The notes below the pieces were generated by a model, which ran no database searches, had not been told where the DNA came from, and worked only from the letters and a program-made list of their open reading frames with translations. Both the position numbers and the translations under genes were made by a program. Positions 36,668 to 46,174 of a stretch of DNA of 64,000 nucleotides are shown here, piece after piece (the stretch's first letter is position 1; the number at the start of each line of letters is the position of its first letter). This DNA is from Mesorhizobium loti. Lineage in GTDB: Bacteria; Pseudomonadota; Alphaproteobacteria; Rhizobiales; Rhizobiaceae. The stretch lies in NCBI RefSeq assembly GCF_001510895.1, contig NZ_LPWA01000101.1, positions 52,698 through 116,697 of the forward strand, given 5' to 3'.

Positions 36668-36704
36668 AAAAACAAAAAACAAGGCCCCGTCGCCGGGGCC
36701 TTGT
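36668..36704 (-). terminator. Rho-independent terminator after rbsB
   Basis: ACAAGGCCCCG (36679-36689) pairs with CGGGGCCTTGT (36694-36704). Minus-strand read-out gives an 11-base stem, 4-base loop, then TTTTTTGTTTTT. It lies 30 bases beyond the binding-protein stop at 36734 and should end the sugar operon. Confidence 0.88.
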
Positions 36705-36733
36705 CGCAATACCTTCGATTTTAGAGCCGTGCC

Positions 36734-37723
36734 TTACTTGCCGGCCAGCTGCTTGGCGTTTTCCGGCGTGATCGCGGTGGTGTCCACCGTCACCGTCGGC
36801 TCAACGGAAGTCACGCAGTCGAGCAGAATCTTCTTCGACATCTCGATCGCTTCCTTGGCGCCGGTCGGGTAGGTGAAGGTCGCCGCCCAGTCGCCCTTGG
36901 CCACCGCCTCGATGCCGCCGGCCGGGCCAGGCAGGCCGTCGGTGCCGATGATCTTGACGTCCTTGCCGGCGCCCTTGGCGGCAAGCAACGCGCCCGCCGC
37001 CATCATGTCGTTCGAGGCATAGAGCACCTTGATGTCGGGATGCGCCTGCAGCATGGCGGAAAAGGCGGTCTGGGCTTTATCCGGAACCCAGTCGGCGGCC
37101 TGCTCGGCGACGATCTGGATCTTCGAGTTGGCCTTCACGCCGTCCTTGAAGCCGTTCAGACGCTCCACCGCCGGCGTCGAGCTCGGCAGGCCTTCCAGTA
37201 CCGCCGCTTCACCGCCGTCGGGCAGCAGCTTTTCCGCCGTGAACTTGCCGGCTTCCTGGGCGATCTTGAAATTGTCGCCGCCGATGAAGGCCGTGTAGTC
37301 CTTGCCGGGGTCGCCGACCGTCTTGCGGTCGAGCTCGATCACCGGAATGCCGGCATCCATGGCGCGCTTCACGGCGGGCGTCAGCGGTGCCGCCTCGAAG
37401 GGCGAGATCAACAGGATATCGACCTTCTGGGTGATGAAGTTGTCGACCTGCGAGGTCTGCGTGTTGACGTTGCCGGCGCCGTCGGCGATCTGCAGCGTGA
37501 AGCCCGGCACTTCCTTGGCCGCCGCCGTCAGCTCGTCATTGACGTGCTGGCGATAGGGCTCGGCGTTGTTGGCCTGCGAAAAGCCGATGACGAACTGGCC
37601 GTCCTTGGCGCAGGCTTTCACCATCGGATCAGCCGCCTGGGCGCTGCCCGCGATGCACAGGCCCGCGCCTGCCAGAAGCGCGGCGTGAAGCACGCGGCTA
37701 AGGCCTCTCTGTGTCATTCTCAT
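36734..37723 (-). CDS. Sugar ABC transporter periplasmic binding protein (RbsB-like)
   Basis: 329 residues with signal peptide ending near AGSAQA (residue 30). Peripla_BP_4 domain: FVIGFSQANNAEPYRQHVND, VDNFITQKVDILLISPFEAA and HPDIKVLYASNDMMAAGALL. This family binds ribose, galactofuranose or related sugars. SD GAGGAGGAGACTGAGT precedes the start. Last gene of the lacI-rbsA-rbsC-rbsB run, 87 bases after the permease gene, with a terminator after it. Sugar identity is not readable. Confidence 0.92.
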   Translation of the reverse strand: MRMTQRGLSRVLHAALLAGAGLCIAGSAQAADPMVKACAKDGQFVIGFSQANNAEPYRQHVNDELTAAAKEVPGFTLQIADGAGNVNTQTSQVDNFITQKVDILLISPFEAAPLTPAVKRAMDAGIPVIELDRKTVGDPGKDYTAFIGGDNFKIAQEAGKFTAEKLLPDGGEAAVLEGLPSSTPAVERLNGFKDGVKANSKIQIVAEQAADWVPDKAQTAFSAMLQAHPDIKVLYASNDMMAAGALLAAKGAGKDVKIIGTDGLPGPAGGIEAVAKGDWAATFTYPTGAKEAIEMSKKILLDCVTSVEPTVTVDTTAITPENAKQLAGK

Positions 37724-37810
37724 ACTCAGTCTCCTCCTCGTCTGGCCAGGGTAGCCAGACCTTCGTTGCAGTTTCTTGGGTTGCTCTTTCAGAATGCTGC
37801 CGCCGGCCTC

Positions 37811-38881
37811 CTATCGTCCCAAACCCTCGCGGCGGCGAACGAGGGATTGAAGCACTGCCGCGAGCACGATGATCGCGGCGGTCGCGAGCAGCTGCATGGC
37901 GGGGGTGATGTTGTTGAGCTGAAGGATGTTGGCCAAGGCGCCGAGCATGATGGTGCCGGCAACGGTGCCGACCATCGAGCCGGCGCCGCCGAACAGGCTG
38001 GTGCCGCCGATGACGACGGCGGCGATGGCTGTCAGCTCGTAGCCCATGCCGTCATTGGCGCTGCCGAAGTTGAACTGTCCGGCATGCACGATGCCGGCAA
38101 GCGCCGAGGCAAAGCCGGTGATGGCGTAGACCGAGATCTTCACCATCGACACCGGCACGCCGGAAATGCGCGCGGCGCGCTCGTTGCCGCCGACGGCATA
38201 GACGTAGCGGCCAAAGCGCGTGGTGTTGAGCACCAGCGTGGCTATTGCAGCAAAGATGATGAAGACGATGGTCGCCACCGGCACCGTGTTGTCGAACAGC
38301 CGCTCGCCAAGCACCGCGAAGACCGGCGGCGCCAGGCCCGGCCCGTCACCATAGGAGATGTTGATGTACTGGTTGCCGGAAACGACCAGCGCGAGACCCC
38401 GCGCCGCCTGCAGGCCGGCGAGCGTGACGATGAAGGGCTCCAGCCGGAAGCGGGTGGAAATCGTGCCCTGGACGATGCCGAAGACGGTGCCCATGACGAG
38501 CACAGCCAGGATGGTGGCGATGAGGCCGAAGCCGCCGGAGATCATCATGGTGGCGGTGACGACGGCGGACAGGCCGAGCACCGCGCCCACCGAGAGGTCG
38601 ATGCCGGCGGTGATGATGACGAAGGTCATGCCGATGGCGATGATGCCGGTCTCCGACACGGCGCGCACGATGTTGGCGATGTTGTCGGGGTTGAGGAACA
38701 GGATCTCGCCGTGGCGCCGGGGCGAGAAGATGATGCCGCCGATCGCCACCAGCACCAGGCCGATCAGGCTCTGGAAGCGCACGATGATCGCCAGCGGGTC
38801 GACGCGATGCTTGGGTGCCGCTGTAGCCGCCGGGCTTGAAGCTGCCGGGTTGGCCGCCACCGAAATCTTCTCTCCCGACAT
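37811..38881 (-). CDS. Sugar ABC transporter permease (RbsC-like)
   Basis: 356 residues, BPD_transp_2 family with about 9-10 TM helices, such as FQSLIGLVLVAIGGIIFSPR and the family segment VITAGIDLSVGAVLGLSAVV. The conserved loop NEFAARISG-type motif appears as GGNERAARISGVPVSMVKIS. Forms the channel of the rbs-type importer. The start codon overlaps the ATPase stop (TGATG). Confidence 0.93.
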   Translation of the reverse strand: MSGEKISVAANPAASSPAATAAPKHRVDPLAIIVRFQSLIGLVLVAIGGIIFSPRRHGEILFLNPDNIANIVRAVSETGIIAIGMTFVIITAGIDLSVGAVLGLSAVVTATMMISGGFGLIATILAVLVMGTVFGIVQGTISTRFRLEPFIVTLAGLQAARGLALVVSGNQYINISYGDGPGLAPPVFAVLGERLFDNTVPVATIVFIIFAAIATLVLNTTRFGRYVYAVGGNERAARISGVPVSMVKISVYAITGFASALAGIVHAGQFNFGSANDGMGYELTAIAAVVIGGTSLFGGAGSMVGTVAGTIMLGALANILQLNNITPAMQLLATAAIIVLAAVLQSLVRRREGLGR

Positions 38882-40398
38882 CAGGCCTCCCTGCCATTTG
38901 CCGCGGCAAGCACGGTGTGCTCGTCGACGCCGCCATTGAATTCCGCCACGTTGCGCCCCTGGCGCAGCACCACGATCCGGTCGCAGAGTCCGATCAGCTC
39001 CGGCATCTCGCTGGAGGCGACCAATATGCCCAGTCCCTGCGCCGCCAGCGCCCGCAGCCGCGCGTAAATCTCGCCTTTGGCGCCGACATCGACGCCGCGA
39101 GTCGGCTCGTCGAGCAGCAAGAGCCGCGGATTGCCGAGGATTTCCTTGGCAAGCACCACCTTCTGCTGGTTGCCGCCGGAAAGTGCGCCGACGGCGATGT
39201 CCGGGTTCTTCGGGCGAATGTCGAACTGGCCGAAGGATTGCCGCACGGCGTCGGCCTGGCGGCGCGGCGACATCAGGCCGGCCGGCGAGATGCGGCGGAT
39301 CACCGACATCACCAGATTGAGGCCTACCGCCATCCTCAGCATCAGGCCGCTGCCGCGCCGGTCGTCGGTGACGAACGCTATGCCGGCCTTGCGCGCCGCG
39401 TTGATGGATTCGAGTTTCACCGGCCGGCCGTCGACCGCGACCTCGCCCTGCCAGCGGCCGGCAAGGCCGGTGCCGTAGAGCGCGGAAAGCAACTCGGTGC
39501 GCCCTGCCCCCATGATGCCGGCCAGCCCGACGATCTCGCCTTCCCTCACCTCGAGCGAAATGCCGCTCGGCGCCTGCCAGCCGGCGCTGTCTCGGGCGAG
39601 CCTGAAGCTGGCATCCTTGAGGTTGAGCAGCGTCTTGCCGGCGCTCTTAGCGCGTTCGGGGTAAAGTTCGTCCAGCGGCCGGCCGACCAGCAGGCGCACC
39701 AGCTCTGCCTGCGGCGCGTGCGGCTCGGTGATGCCGGCGACACGGCCGTCGCGCATCACCGTCACACGGTCGGCGATATCGGGCACTTCTTCCAGCCGGT
39801 GCGAGATGTAGACGATGCCGACGCCGCTTGCCGCGAGCTTCCTCATGATGTCGAACAGGCGCTCGACCTCGCCGACGGTGAGCGCGGCCGTCGGCTCGTC
39901 CATGATCAGCACGCGCGACGCGTAGGACAGCGCCTTGACGATCGCCACCACCTGGCGCTGGCCGATCGAAAGGTCGGCGACCAGCCGCGCCGGATCGATG
40001 GCGAGCTCGATCGCCTCCAGCCGCTGCTTGGCCTCGCGGCGCATGGCCGGCACGTCGAGCATGCCGCCCGGCCGCATCAGCTCGCGGCCAAGGAAGAGGT
40101 TCGCAGCGACGTCCAGCGAGGGAACGAGGTCGAGTTCCTGGAAGATGGTGGCGATGCCGGCGGCCTGCGCCTCGCGCGGATTGTTGAACGCCACCTGCCT
40201 GCCGTCGATGCGGATCTCGCCCTCGTCCGGCGTGTGGACGCCGGACAGAAGGTTCATCAGCGTCGACTTGCCGGCGCCGTTCTCGCCGAGCAACGCGTGG
40301 ATCTCGCCAGCCTTCAAATCGAAGTCGACGCCGCGCAGCGCCTGCACGCCGCCAAAGCGTTTTACGGCGCCGGTGACCGAAAGCAGCGGCGCGCTCAT
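38881..40398 (-). CDS. Sugar ABC transporter, duplicated ATP-binding protein (RbsA-like)
   Basis: 505 residues, two ABC domains as in RbsA/MglA. The first has Walker [12 protein letters not shown] near residue 35 and signature LSIGQRQ. The second has a degenerate Walker A ([11 protein letters not shown]) and signature [14 protein letters not shown] with [14 protein letters not shown], the usual asymmetry. The ATG at 40398 overlaps the LacI stop (ATGA), and an upstream open frame was rejected. It energises sugar uptake. Confidence 0.94.
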   Translation of the reverse strand: MSAPLLSVTGAVKRFGGVQALRGVDFDLKAGEIHALLGENGAGKSTLMNLLSGVHTPDEGEIRIDGRQVAFNNPREAQAAGIATIFQELDLVPSLDVAANLFLGRELMRPGGMLDVPAMRREAKQRLEAIELAIDPARLVADLSIGQRQVVAIVKALSYASRVLIMDEPTAALTVGEVERLFDIMRKLAASGVGIVYISHRLEEVPDIADRVTVMRDGRVAGITEPHAPQAELVRLLVGRPLDELYPERAKSAGKTLLNLKDASFRLARDSAGWQAPSGISLEVREGEIVGLAGIMGAGRTELLSALYGTGLAGRWQGEVAVDGRPVKLESINAARKAGIAFVTDDRRGSGLMLRMAVGLNLVMSVIRRISPAGLMSPRRQADAVRQSFGQFDIRPKNPDIAVGALSGGNQQKVVLAKEILGNPRLLLLDEPTRGVDVGAKGEIYARLRALAAQGLGILVASSEMPELIGLCDRIVVLRQGRNVAEFNGGVDEHTVLAAANGREA

Positions 40399-41441
40399 GC
40401 TGGCCTCGCGCAGGATTGGCGGGCCTGGAGCGTCGCTTGGAGGCGCACGGCTCGGGGCGCTGCGTCGCTGGAGGCGATGCGCTCGCTGAGAAGTGCGGCC
40501 GCCTGCCGGCCGATCTCGGTGCAAGGCTGCTCGACCAGCGTCAGCCTGGGCTCGAAGCAGTCGGCCCATTCGAAATCGTCGAAGCCGACGAGCGAGAGGT
40601 CGCGCGGGATCGAAAGACCCTTCTCGCGGATGGCGCGGACTGCCCCGATCGTCGTCATGTTGTTGCCGGTGACCAATGCGGTGGGCGGCGCGGGCAACGA
40701 CAGGATCGCATGCGTCGATGCCGTGGCGCTCGCCGTGTCGACATTCTCCGGCGAGACATAGTGCGGCAGGCACTCAAGTCCGTTGGCGGCCAGCGAGGCG
40801 CGGAAAGCCTCGACGCGCTCGCGCGTGGTGGTGAGCCCGGGCTGGCCGGCGATGTAGCCGATGCGCCTGTGGCCGAAGGAGGCGACGTGGTCGATCAGCG
40901 CCCGCATCGCCGTCTCGTTCTCGACACCGATCTGGTCGAAGCGGTCATCGGCAAAACGATCGATCAGAACGCAAGGCAGCTTCTTTTCGGCGAGATAGGC
41001 GATCGCGCGCTCGGGCGAGCCGGACGGCGCCAGGATCACGCCGTCGACGCGGCGCTGGTGGAAGGCGCGCACCACAGACAACTCGCGGTCGGGGTCCTCC
41101 TGCGTGTCGGACAAGAACACCATCAGGCCGAGCCGCGCGCATTCGGCCTCGACCGCGCAGATGATGTCGGTGAAATAGGGATTGGAGATCGCCGAGATGG
41201 CGAGCCCGACGCTGTTGGTCGAGGCCACCTTCAGCGAGCGCGCCAGTTCGTTGGGCTGATAGCCCATGGCGGCGATAGCGTCATTGATGAGTTGCGCCTT
41301 CTCGGGCGAGACGAAGCGCGTACGGTTGACGACATGCGAGACGGTCGAAACCGATACGCCGGCGCGGCGCGCGACCTCAGCCATTGTCGGCATGCGTATG
41401 GAGTGCCCGCAAGCGCTCCTCCCTTGGATTGCGTTTCCCAT
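40395..41441 (-). CDS. LacI family transcriptional regulator
   Basis: 348 residues if the ATG at 41441 is used. The ATG at 41393 ([20 protein letters not shown]) gives the usual N-terminus and is possible. HTH and hinge: [20 protein letters not shown], then [11 protein letters not shown]. The periplasmic-binding-like core includes [20 protein letters not shown] and [20 protein letters not shown]. First gene of the sugar operon and presumably its autorepressor, relieved by the imported sugar. Translationally coupled to rbsA. Confidence 0.92.
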   Translation of the reverse strand: MGNAIQGRSACGHSIRMPTMAEVARRAGVSVSTVSHVVNRTRFVSPEKAQLINDAIAAMGYQPNELARSLKVASTNSVGLAISAISNPYFTDIICAVEAECARLGLMVFLSDTQEDPDRELSVVRAFHQRRVDGVILAPSGSPERAIAYLAEKKLPCVLIDRFADDRFDQIGVENETAMRALIDHVASFGHRRIGYIAGQPGLTTTRERVEAFRASLAANGLECLPHYVSPENVDTASATASTHAILSLPAPPTALVTGNNMTTIGAVRAIREKGLSIPRDLSLVGFDDFEWADCFEPRLTLVEQPCTEIGRQAAALLSERIASSDAAPRAVRLQATLQARQSCARPA

Positions 41442-41480
41442 CCGCTCTGCGGCGGATCTGACCGGACCATAGAGTCATCG

Positions 41481-41500
41481 AAACGTTTGCGCAATCGATT
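41481..41500. promoter_or_regulatory. LacI-type operator candidates upstream of the sugar operon
   Basis: Two palindromes with central CG sit side by side: AAACGTTT (41481-41488) and AATCGATT (41493-41500), 40-60 bases upstream of the regulator start. Such TCGAAACGTTT / AATCGATT elements match the style of LacI-family sites. Inference. Confidence 0.5.
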
Positions 41501-41550
41501 CGATCATTGGTCGCGAGAGATTTTTATCGTGAGTGGAGAAACGTTGATGG

Positions 41551-42777
41551 CTAGGAGGTGAAACCCAACCAGGCCGTGCCAACAGCAAGCGTCAGCAGGG
41601 TCAGCGGCAGACCGACCTTGAAAAAGGCCATGAAGGAGAGCTCCTTGCCCGCAGCCTTCGCCTGCTCGGCGACGATGAGATTGGCGACGGACCCGAGCAG
41701 TGTGAAATTGCCGGCGAGCGTCGAGCTCATCGCCACGACCAGCCAGGCCCGTTCGGGGTTTTCCAGCCCGGGAATGAAGGGCCTCAGCGCCAGCACCGCC
41801 GGCACGTTGCTCATGATGTTGGAAAGCACCGCGGTGAAGCCGGAAAGCCGCCAGACATCGTCGAGGCCGATAGTCTTCGCCCAGGCGATCATATCGGGGG
41901 TGAGCAGCATGCGCTCGGCGCCCGCCACCACCACGAACAGGCCGGCGAACATGAAGAGCAGCGGCCCGTCGACCTCGCGGTAGATGCGATGCGGCTTGAT
42001 CGCGCGGGTGACAAGCAGGAAAGCGCCGGCAATCAGCGCTGCCTTGGCGACGGGCACGCCGGCGAAGAAGGCGGCTGCCAGCGCCACGCAGACGATCGTC
42101 GCCTTCAGTACCTGTCCCGGCAGCATGCGGCCGCGATAGACCTCGGGACTGAGTTCCACGGTGCGCGAAAACTCGGCACGATAGACGATGCGCACGATGA
42201 CGATGACGGCAACGAGGCCGAACAGCGCCACAGGTGCCAGGGTCGCCGTGAAGGCTGGATAGGAAATGCCCGACAGCGCGCCGATCACCATGTTCTGCGG
42301 GTTGCCGGTGATGGTGGCGACGCTGCCGCTGTTGGAGGCCGTGCAGGTGGCGATGAGATAGGGAACCGGGTTGCGCCTGATGACGCGGGTGACGTGGACG
42401 ACGATCGGCGCCATCACCAGGCAGATCGCGTCATTGACCAAGAAGGCCGAGAGCACGCCGGTCAGAAGCGTGACCATGATCAGCAGCATGAAGGGCGCGT
42501 GCGCATGCTCGATGGCGAAGCCTCCGAGCGCCCGGAAGGCACCGGACACTTTCAGATGCGCCACCACGATCATCATGCCGAGCAAAAGCGTGATGGTGTC
42601 GAAATTGATCGCGCGGTAGGCATCCTCCATGCCGATCGCACCGATGGCGATCATGGCCGCGCCGCCGAGCAGCGCAATGCCGGCGCGGTCGAGCCTGAGG
42701 CCCGGAATGCGCCCCACGGCGACACCTGCATAGGTGAGCACGAGGATGAAAAGCGCGCCGGCGCCCGTCCATGTCAT
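41551..42777 (-). CDS. ArsB/NhaD-type (SLC13-like) ion transporter
   Basis: 408 residues from the ATG at 42777 (MTWTGAGALFILVLTYAGVA). 10-12 TM helices. Ion-transporter superfamily signs: INFDTITLLLGMMIVVAHLK, SAFLVNDAICLVMAPIVVHV, and the repeated Asn/Pro/Thr hairpins CTASNSGSVATITGNPQNMV and SNIMSNVPAVLALRPF, typical of CitMHS/ArsB permeases. It could move arsenite, Na+/H+ or dicarboxylates. No ars genes nearby, so the ion is open. Confidence 0.85.
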   Translation of the reverse strand: MTWTGAGALFILVLTYAGVAVGRIPGLRLDRAGIALLGGAAMIAIGAIGMEDAYRAINFDTITLLLGMMIVVAHLKVSGAFRALGGFAIEHAHAPFMLLIMVTLLTGVLSAFLVNDAICLVMAPIVVHVTRVIRRNPVPYLIATCTASNSGSVATITGNPQNMVIGALSGISYPAFTATLAPVALFGLVAVIVIVRIVYRAEFSRTVELSPEVYRGRMLPGQVLKATIVCVALAAAFFAGVPVAKAALIAGAFLLVTRAIKPHRIYREVDGPLLFMFAGLFVVVAGAERMLLTPDMIAWAKTIGLDDVWRLSGFTAVLSNIMSNVPAVLALRPFIPGLENPERAWLVVAMSSTLAGNFTLLGSVANLIVAEQAKAAGKELSFMAFFKVGLPLTLLTLAVGTAWLGFTS

Positions 42778-42965
42778 TGCCAGAGGTTCCCGTTCGCCCT
42801 GCCCTACAGAATCTGCCGGCCCCACCTTTAGCAAGGGCGCGGCAAAGGGAAAGCGCGGACCGCTGAAACTTTCGTCATCGGCCCGCCCGGCTTTTATATT
42901 CCAGAAAGCTAATGTAAGGTTTCTGGAAAACCGGGCCGACAATCCAGTCGTTGGGGACTAAAGGG

Positions 42966-43187
42966 ATGAACACGGTCGTTGAAGGGAGGCATCGCGTCTC
43001 GCCTCAGGAGAATCTGATGCCCTCGACGGAATGCCGGCGCTGCCAGGGCGCCAGGAAAGTCTTCGTTTGCGCCCGCTGGGTCAGCTCCAACGGCCATTGC
43101 TGCCCGGAAGGGACGCACCGGCTGAACTGCCCGGGACACAGTGTGGTCTGTCTGGAATGCGGCGGGCGCGGGCGCCAGAACGCCTGA
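42966..43187 (+). CDS. Small Cys-rich zinc-finger-like protein
   Basis: 73 residues, ATG at 42966 after AAAGGG. Two C-x2-C knuckles with DnaJ-like followers: CRRCQGARKVFVC and VCLECGGRGRQ, with extra Cys/His in NGHCCPEGTHRLNCPGHS. The CxxCxGxG pattern is that of the DnaJ central zinc ribbon, but there is no J domain. It probably binds zinc. Function unknown. Confidence 0.65.
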   Translation: MNTVVEGRHRVSPQENLMPSTECRRCQGARKVFVCARWVSSNGHCCPEGTHRLNCPGHSVVCLECGGRGRQNA

Positions 43188-43310
43188 CAGGTGGCGTTTC
43201 GAGGAGCCCGCCTCACCCCCGCAGGAGCGGGCGAGTTGCCCAGGTGGCCCGCAAGCTGCCACCGCGACGCTAGCAGGTTCCTCGCATGGCCGCGCCTGGA
43301 CGCTCGCTCT

Positions 43311-43336
43311 GGAACCATTCCAGTGCCCGCAACGTT
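43311..43336 (+). promoter_or_regulatory. EcfG-type general stress promoter
   Basis: GGAAC (43311-43315), 17 bases, CGTT (43333-43336), 38 bases before the start at 43374. It matches the alphaproteobacterial general stress sigma (EcfG/SigT) consensus exactly, with the longer of the accepted spacings. Confidence 0.65.
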
Positions 43337-43373
43337 GGGGGCAGCCACTTGGGACGACATGGAGGCAGGCAAA

Positions 43374-43541
43374 ATGGATGCATCGATCCTCATCGGCATC
43401 CTGATCACCTTCCTGGTGGTGATCCTGGTGCTTTATCTTATCCAGCGCCTGCCCCTTGACGGCCGCACGAGACAGATCGCCCAGATTGTCGTCATCATCA
43501 TCGGCATTGTCTCGCTGCTCAGACATCTTGCGGTGTTCTAG
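43374..43541 (+). CDS. Small membrane protein (Thivi_2564-like)
   Basis: 55 residues, ATG at 43374 after GGAGG with 8-base spacing. Two hydrophobic helices (ILIGILITFLVVILVLYLI and AQIVVIIIGIVSLLRHL) separated by the polar turn QRLPLDGRTRQ. The turn and second helix fit the small Thivi_2564 membrane-protein family. Probably expressed under stress given the EcfG-type promoter. Confidence 0.75.
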   Translation: MDASILIGILITFLVVILVLYLIQRLPLDGRTRQIAQIVVIIIGIVSLLRHLAVF

Positions 43542-43593
43542 CAGGTTCCATATTCGTCACAGCAAAAGCCATGATTGGAAGCCCGTGCTCCCC

Positions 43594-43884
43594 ATGAAAA
43601 ACCTGTCGATCGCCGTCGTTGCCGGTTCGATGTTGTGCATCGTGGGCGCAGCCGATGCGCGGCCCGACACACGCGTCATGACCTGCGCCGAGACGCAGGC
43701 GCTGATCCAGAGCCGGCACGCCGCGGTGTTGACCACCGGTCCCAACACCTACGATCGTTTCGTGCGCCAATACGGCAATGAGTGCGACTGGCCGGAAGTC
43801 CCGACGTCGATCGCGGTTCCGACCCGCGACGGTCGGTGCCGCGTCTACCGCTGCGAGGAGGCGGTCTTCAGTTTCCCGAATTGA
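43594..43884 (+). CDS. Small secreted Cys-containing protein
   Basis: 96 residues with signal peptide MKNLSIAVVAGSMLCIVGAA, cut near ADA. Mature part holds four Cys (VMTCAETQ, NECDWPEV, GRCRVYRCEEAVF) that may form two disulfides. Conserved-looking but unrecognised; similar small proteins are common in rhizobia. Confidence 0.65.
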   Translation: MKNLSIAVVAGSMLCIVGAADARPDTRVMTCAETQALIQSRHAAVLTTGPNTYDRFVRQYGNECDWPEVPTSIAVPTRDGRCRVYRCEEAVFSFPN

Positions 43885-44025
43885 GAATCACCTCGTCTTG
43901 CAGCCAAGGTGGGAACCGTCACGCCATCGCATGGATTGTAGCCGGAACGGCCCGGGCGATACCAAGACATTGGGATATCGTCTCGCGGGATTTTGGTCCG
44001 CGTCGAGAGACGAGGAGGAACAGCC

Positions 44026-44478
44026 ATGTCCAACGATATCATACGCAGTGGCAGTTGCCTGTGCGGCGGCGTCCAGTTCCGGGTGACCGGCGAGCCGCTG
44101 AGGGTGGGGCTTTGTCATTGCAAGGACTGCCGCAAAACCAGCGGATCGGCCTACCAGGCTTTTGCCATATGGCAGCGCCAAGCATTCGAAAGCGAGGGAA
44201 TCACCAACACCTATGCCGAGCGAAGCTTCTGTCCGACCTGCGGCAGCCGCTTGCCATCGGTCGGCGAGGATGAGGTCGAGGTGATGATCGGCAGCCTGGA
44301 CGTCGCGCCGACCGAAGGTCTGGAACCCAGCTACGAACTGTGGGTCGGCCGACGCGAGCACTGGTTGCATCCGCTGCCCGAAGCGCGCCAGTTCGAGCAT
44401 GACAGAACCGTCGACGATTCGGCGACCGGTGACGGCGAACCGGAAGCAGGACCGGAGCCGCACCCGGAGTCGGCCTAA
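44026..44478 (+). CDS. GFA/CENP-V family zinc protein
   Basis: 150 residues, ATG at 44026 after CGAGGAGGAACAG. Zinc ligands: SCLCGGVQF (C11, C13), LCHCKDCRKTSG (C31, C33, C36), and FCPTCGSRL. This is the fold of Gfa, once proposed to condense glutathione with formaldehyde, an assignment disputed for many members. The acidic Pro/Glu tail (last 25 residues) is extra. Confidence 0.9.
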   Translation: MSNDIIRSGSCLCGGVQFRVTGEPLRVGLCHCKDCRKTSGSAYQAFAIWQRQAFESEGITNTYAERSFCPTCGSRLPSVGEDEVEVMIGSLDVAPTEGLEPSYELWVGRREHWLHPLPEARQFEHDRTVDDSATGDGEPEAGPEPHPESA

Positions 44479-45042
44479 GTGCTTGGCGGCGGCAAGGCTT
44501 AAGTCCTAGCCCAAGAAAGCCTCAGTCCGAATGAGCCGGCGATATGCCCTGAAATCGTCGGGCCATAAGCCGCAGCGCCCTATCTTCTTCTTTGAAATTC
44601 GCCCACTTTCAACCAGCGGTCGGTTTGCCGGCGCGGCAAGGACCATTAGCATTTCCGGCGCGGCGAAACCTTTTGGAGGCCGCTTCGGCCGGCGCGGCTC
44701 AGGCAACACACCAGCATTGCCGCGCCGGCCTTGCAAGATCAATAGAATGTCCAGCCTCGGTCATACATCCAGGCGAATACAACCCTTGAGGTTGTTTCGA
44801 ATTCAAAGATTTCTGCTTATCGCGTGAAGTACCAAGCTTCCTTTGGGGAAGCGAAGTGAAAATTGTTTCGGCAAAAGAAATTTTTTCATCATTCATATTT
44901 CTGGCCATACCAACTATGCCACCGAACTATGCGAGCAGCAGCAGACCTATGATCTCCGGCCTTATACAAAAGACCACCTTTGTTTCTTTATAATTTTGCG
45001 ACATAGTATTGGCGAATCTTGAAACCGAACGGGGCGGTTTTC
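44479..45042. other. Intergenic region with inverted repeats, no convincing gene
   Basis: TTGCCG-GCG-CGGCAA palindrome at 44625-44639. GCCGGCGCGGCAA (44627-44639) is repeated in inverse at 44718-44730, making a large possible stem. From about 44760 the sequence becomes AT-rich, with a GCTTCC/GGAAGC hairpin near 44840. Reading frames here have no recognisable features. Confidence 0.5.
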
Positions 45043-45588
45043 ATGACGTCGGCGCCTGAACACAGCCGCAACGTGCATATGCGGTATCCACCAATCGACG
45101 GGTTTTGGACCTGGGACATCAAGCGCGACCGTGTCTATGGCGACGCCAATCTGTCCGCCTATTTCGATCTGACGCTTGAGGAATTCTCGCATGGCGCGCC
45201 ACTGGAAAGGTGGATGCAAAGCATCGAGCGGGAGGACCAGCCGAGGGTTCGGCTGGCGATCCGCAAGGCCATAGAGCGCAGGTCAGGCTTCCGCGAAGTC
45301 TACAAGGTCCGCTCGGAAAAGATGGGGCTGCGCAAGATCCTGGCCGTTGGCCAATGCTATGTCGACGGCATGGGCGAGGCGGCGCTCTATCCCGGCTGGT
45401 TCGTCGACCTGACCCAGGATGCCGCGAGCGAGGAGCACTCGCTTCGCGAGATCTACAACCATGTCGAGCAGGCCAAGGAAATCGCGCAGTCGATCGGGCA
45501 CGACATGTTGTCCTACCTGCTGGACAATATCCAGGAAGAGATCCAGCAGAGGCTTGGCGATAAATCGAGGAGGCGCAAATCGTCCTGA
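45043..45588 (+). CDS. PAS-domain protein without an output domain
   Basis: 181 residues, start at 45043 after GGGGCGG. Residues 20-130 form a PAS fold: GFWTWDIKRDRVYGDANLSA, then SIEREDQPRVRLAIRKAIER and the strands FREVYKVR...KILAVGQCYVDGMG, ending LYPGWFVDLTQDA as PAS folds do. The last 50 residues are helical (IYNHVEQAKEIAQSIGHDML). No kinase, GGDEF or HTH, so it may act as a separate sensor subunit. Confidence 0.75.
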   Translation: MTSAPEHSRNVHMRYPPIDGFWTWDIKRDRVYGDANLSAYFDLTLEEFSHGAPLERWMQSIEREDQPRVRLAIRKAIERRSGFREVYKVRSEKMGLRKILAVGQCYVDGMGEAALYPGWFVDLTQDAASEEHSLREIYNHVEQAKEIAQSIGHDMLSYLLDNIQEEIQQRLGDKSRRRKSS

Positions 45589-45607
45589 AACGACATTTGC
45601 CACGCGC

Positions 45608-45711
45608 TAGAGCGGTTCACCGTTTCACGGAAACGCCGAACCGCTCTATCTCTTTGTTTTCACGCAATTCCGGACGGAAAACCGGTTCACACTTTTCCTG
45701 GAATTGCTCTA
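45608..45711. repeat. Palindromic repeat (family A, copy 3)
   Basis: AGAGCGGTTC (45608 onward) and GAACCGCTCT form the first stem, followed by ACGCAATTCCGGACGGAAAACC and TCCTGGAATTGCTCT. Almost identical in layout to 16453-16555. Confidence 0.85.
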
Positions 45712-45737
45712 AGCCAGTTCCTTCGCCGATTTCTAGG

Positions 45738-46007
45738 CTAGCTTCTGGGCGGGGGCCTGCCGCGCCTGCCGACCTCCGCCGTCACCAGGCGCGCAAAATG
45801 CGACTGGGGCGAGCGGCGCTCGATGAGCCTTGCGCGTTCGAGGGCGGCGTCGCCATAGAATTCGATCAGCACATTGGCCGCCTTGGCGGCGTCGGCCCTC
45901 AGCCTGCCGACATCGGCCTCACCGCTCCCGCTGGAGGGTTCGCTCCTGGCAATCACGTCAAGCATGGCTTGCAATTTGTCAGGAGTGCTGCCCTCGTCTT
46001 CTTGCAT
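45738..46007 (-). CDS. Hypothetical small protein
   Basis: 89 residues from the ATG at 46007 (MQEDEGSTPDKLQAMLDVIA). Helical, acidic N-terminus, basic C-terminus (EVGRRGRPPPRS). No known domain. The divergent small gene at 46175 and the codon usage support it weakly. An upstream start at 46043 is possible. Confidence 0.5.
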   Translation of the reverse strand: MQEDEGSTPDKLQAMLDVIARSEPSSGSGEADVGRLRADAAKAANVLIEFYGDAALERARLIERRSPQSHFARLVTAEVGRRGRPPPRS

Positions 46008-46174
46008 GGTCGCTGTCCGATTGGGGGCGTAAAATATCGACATTTCCGCGCAGTGTCCAACAGCTTCGTTGATCGAGCGCGGGTGCAACCGGGTACAGCT
46101 TAGCCGTGAGTCAGACCACAATCTTCGTACAAGTATAGTGAGCCAAACTTCCCATGCAGATATTGGGGGCACCG

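Noticed and set aside
37040..38839. Very long plus-strand open frame (599 codons) rich in Arg, His, Asp and Gly
   Set aside because: It lies antisense to the rbsB and rbsC genes, whose proteins match known families end to end. Long antisense frames are expected in high-GC DNA, and its composition is unlike a real protein.
38836..40761. Plus-strand open frame of 641 codons
   Set aside because: Antisense to the RbsA-like ATPase; no domain or sensible start.
44506..44827. Short frames on both strands between the GFA and PAS genes
   Set aside because: Arg-rich, no ribosome site, and they run through inverted repeats.
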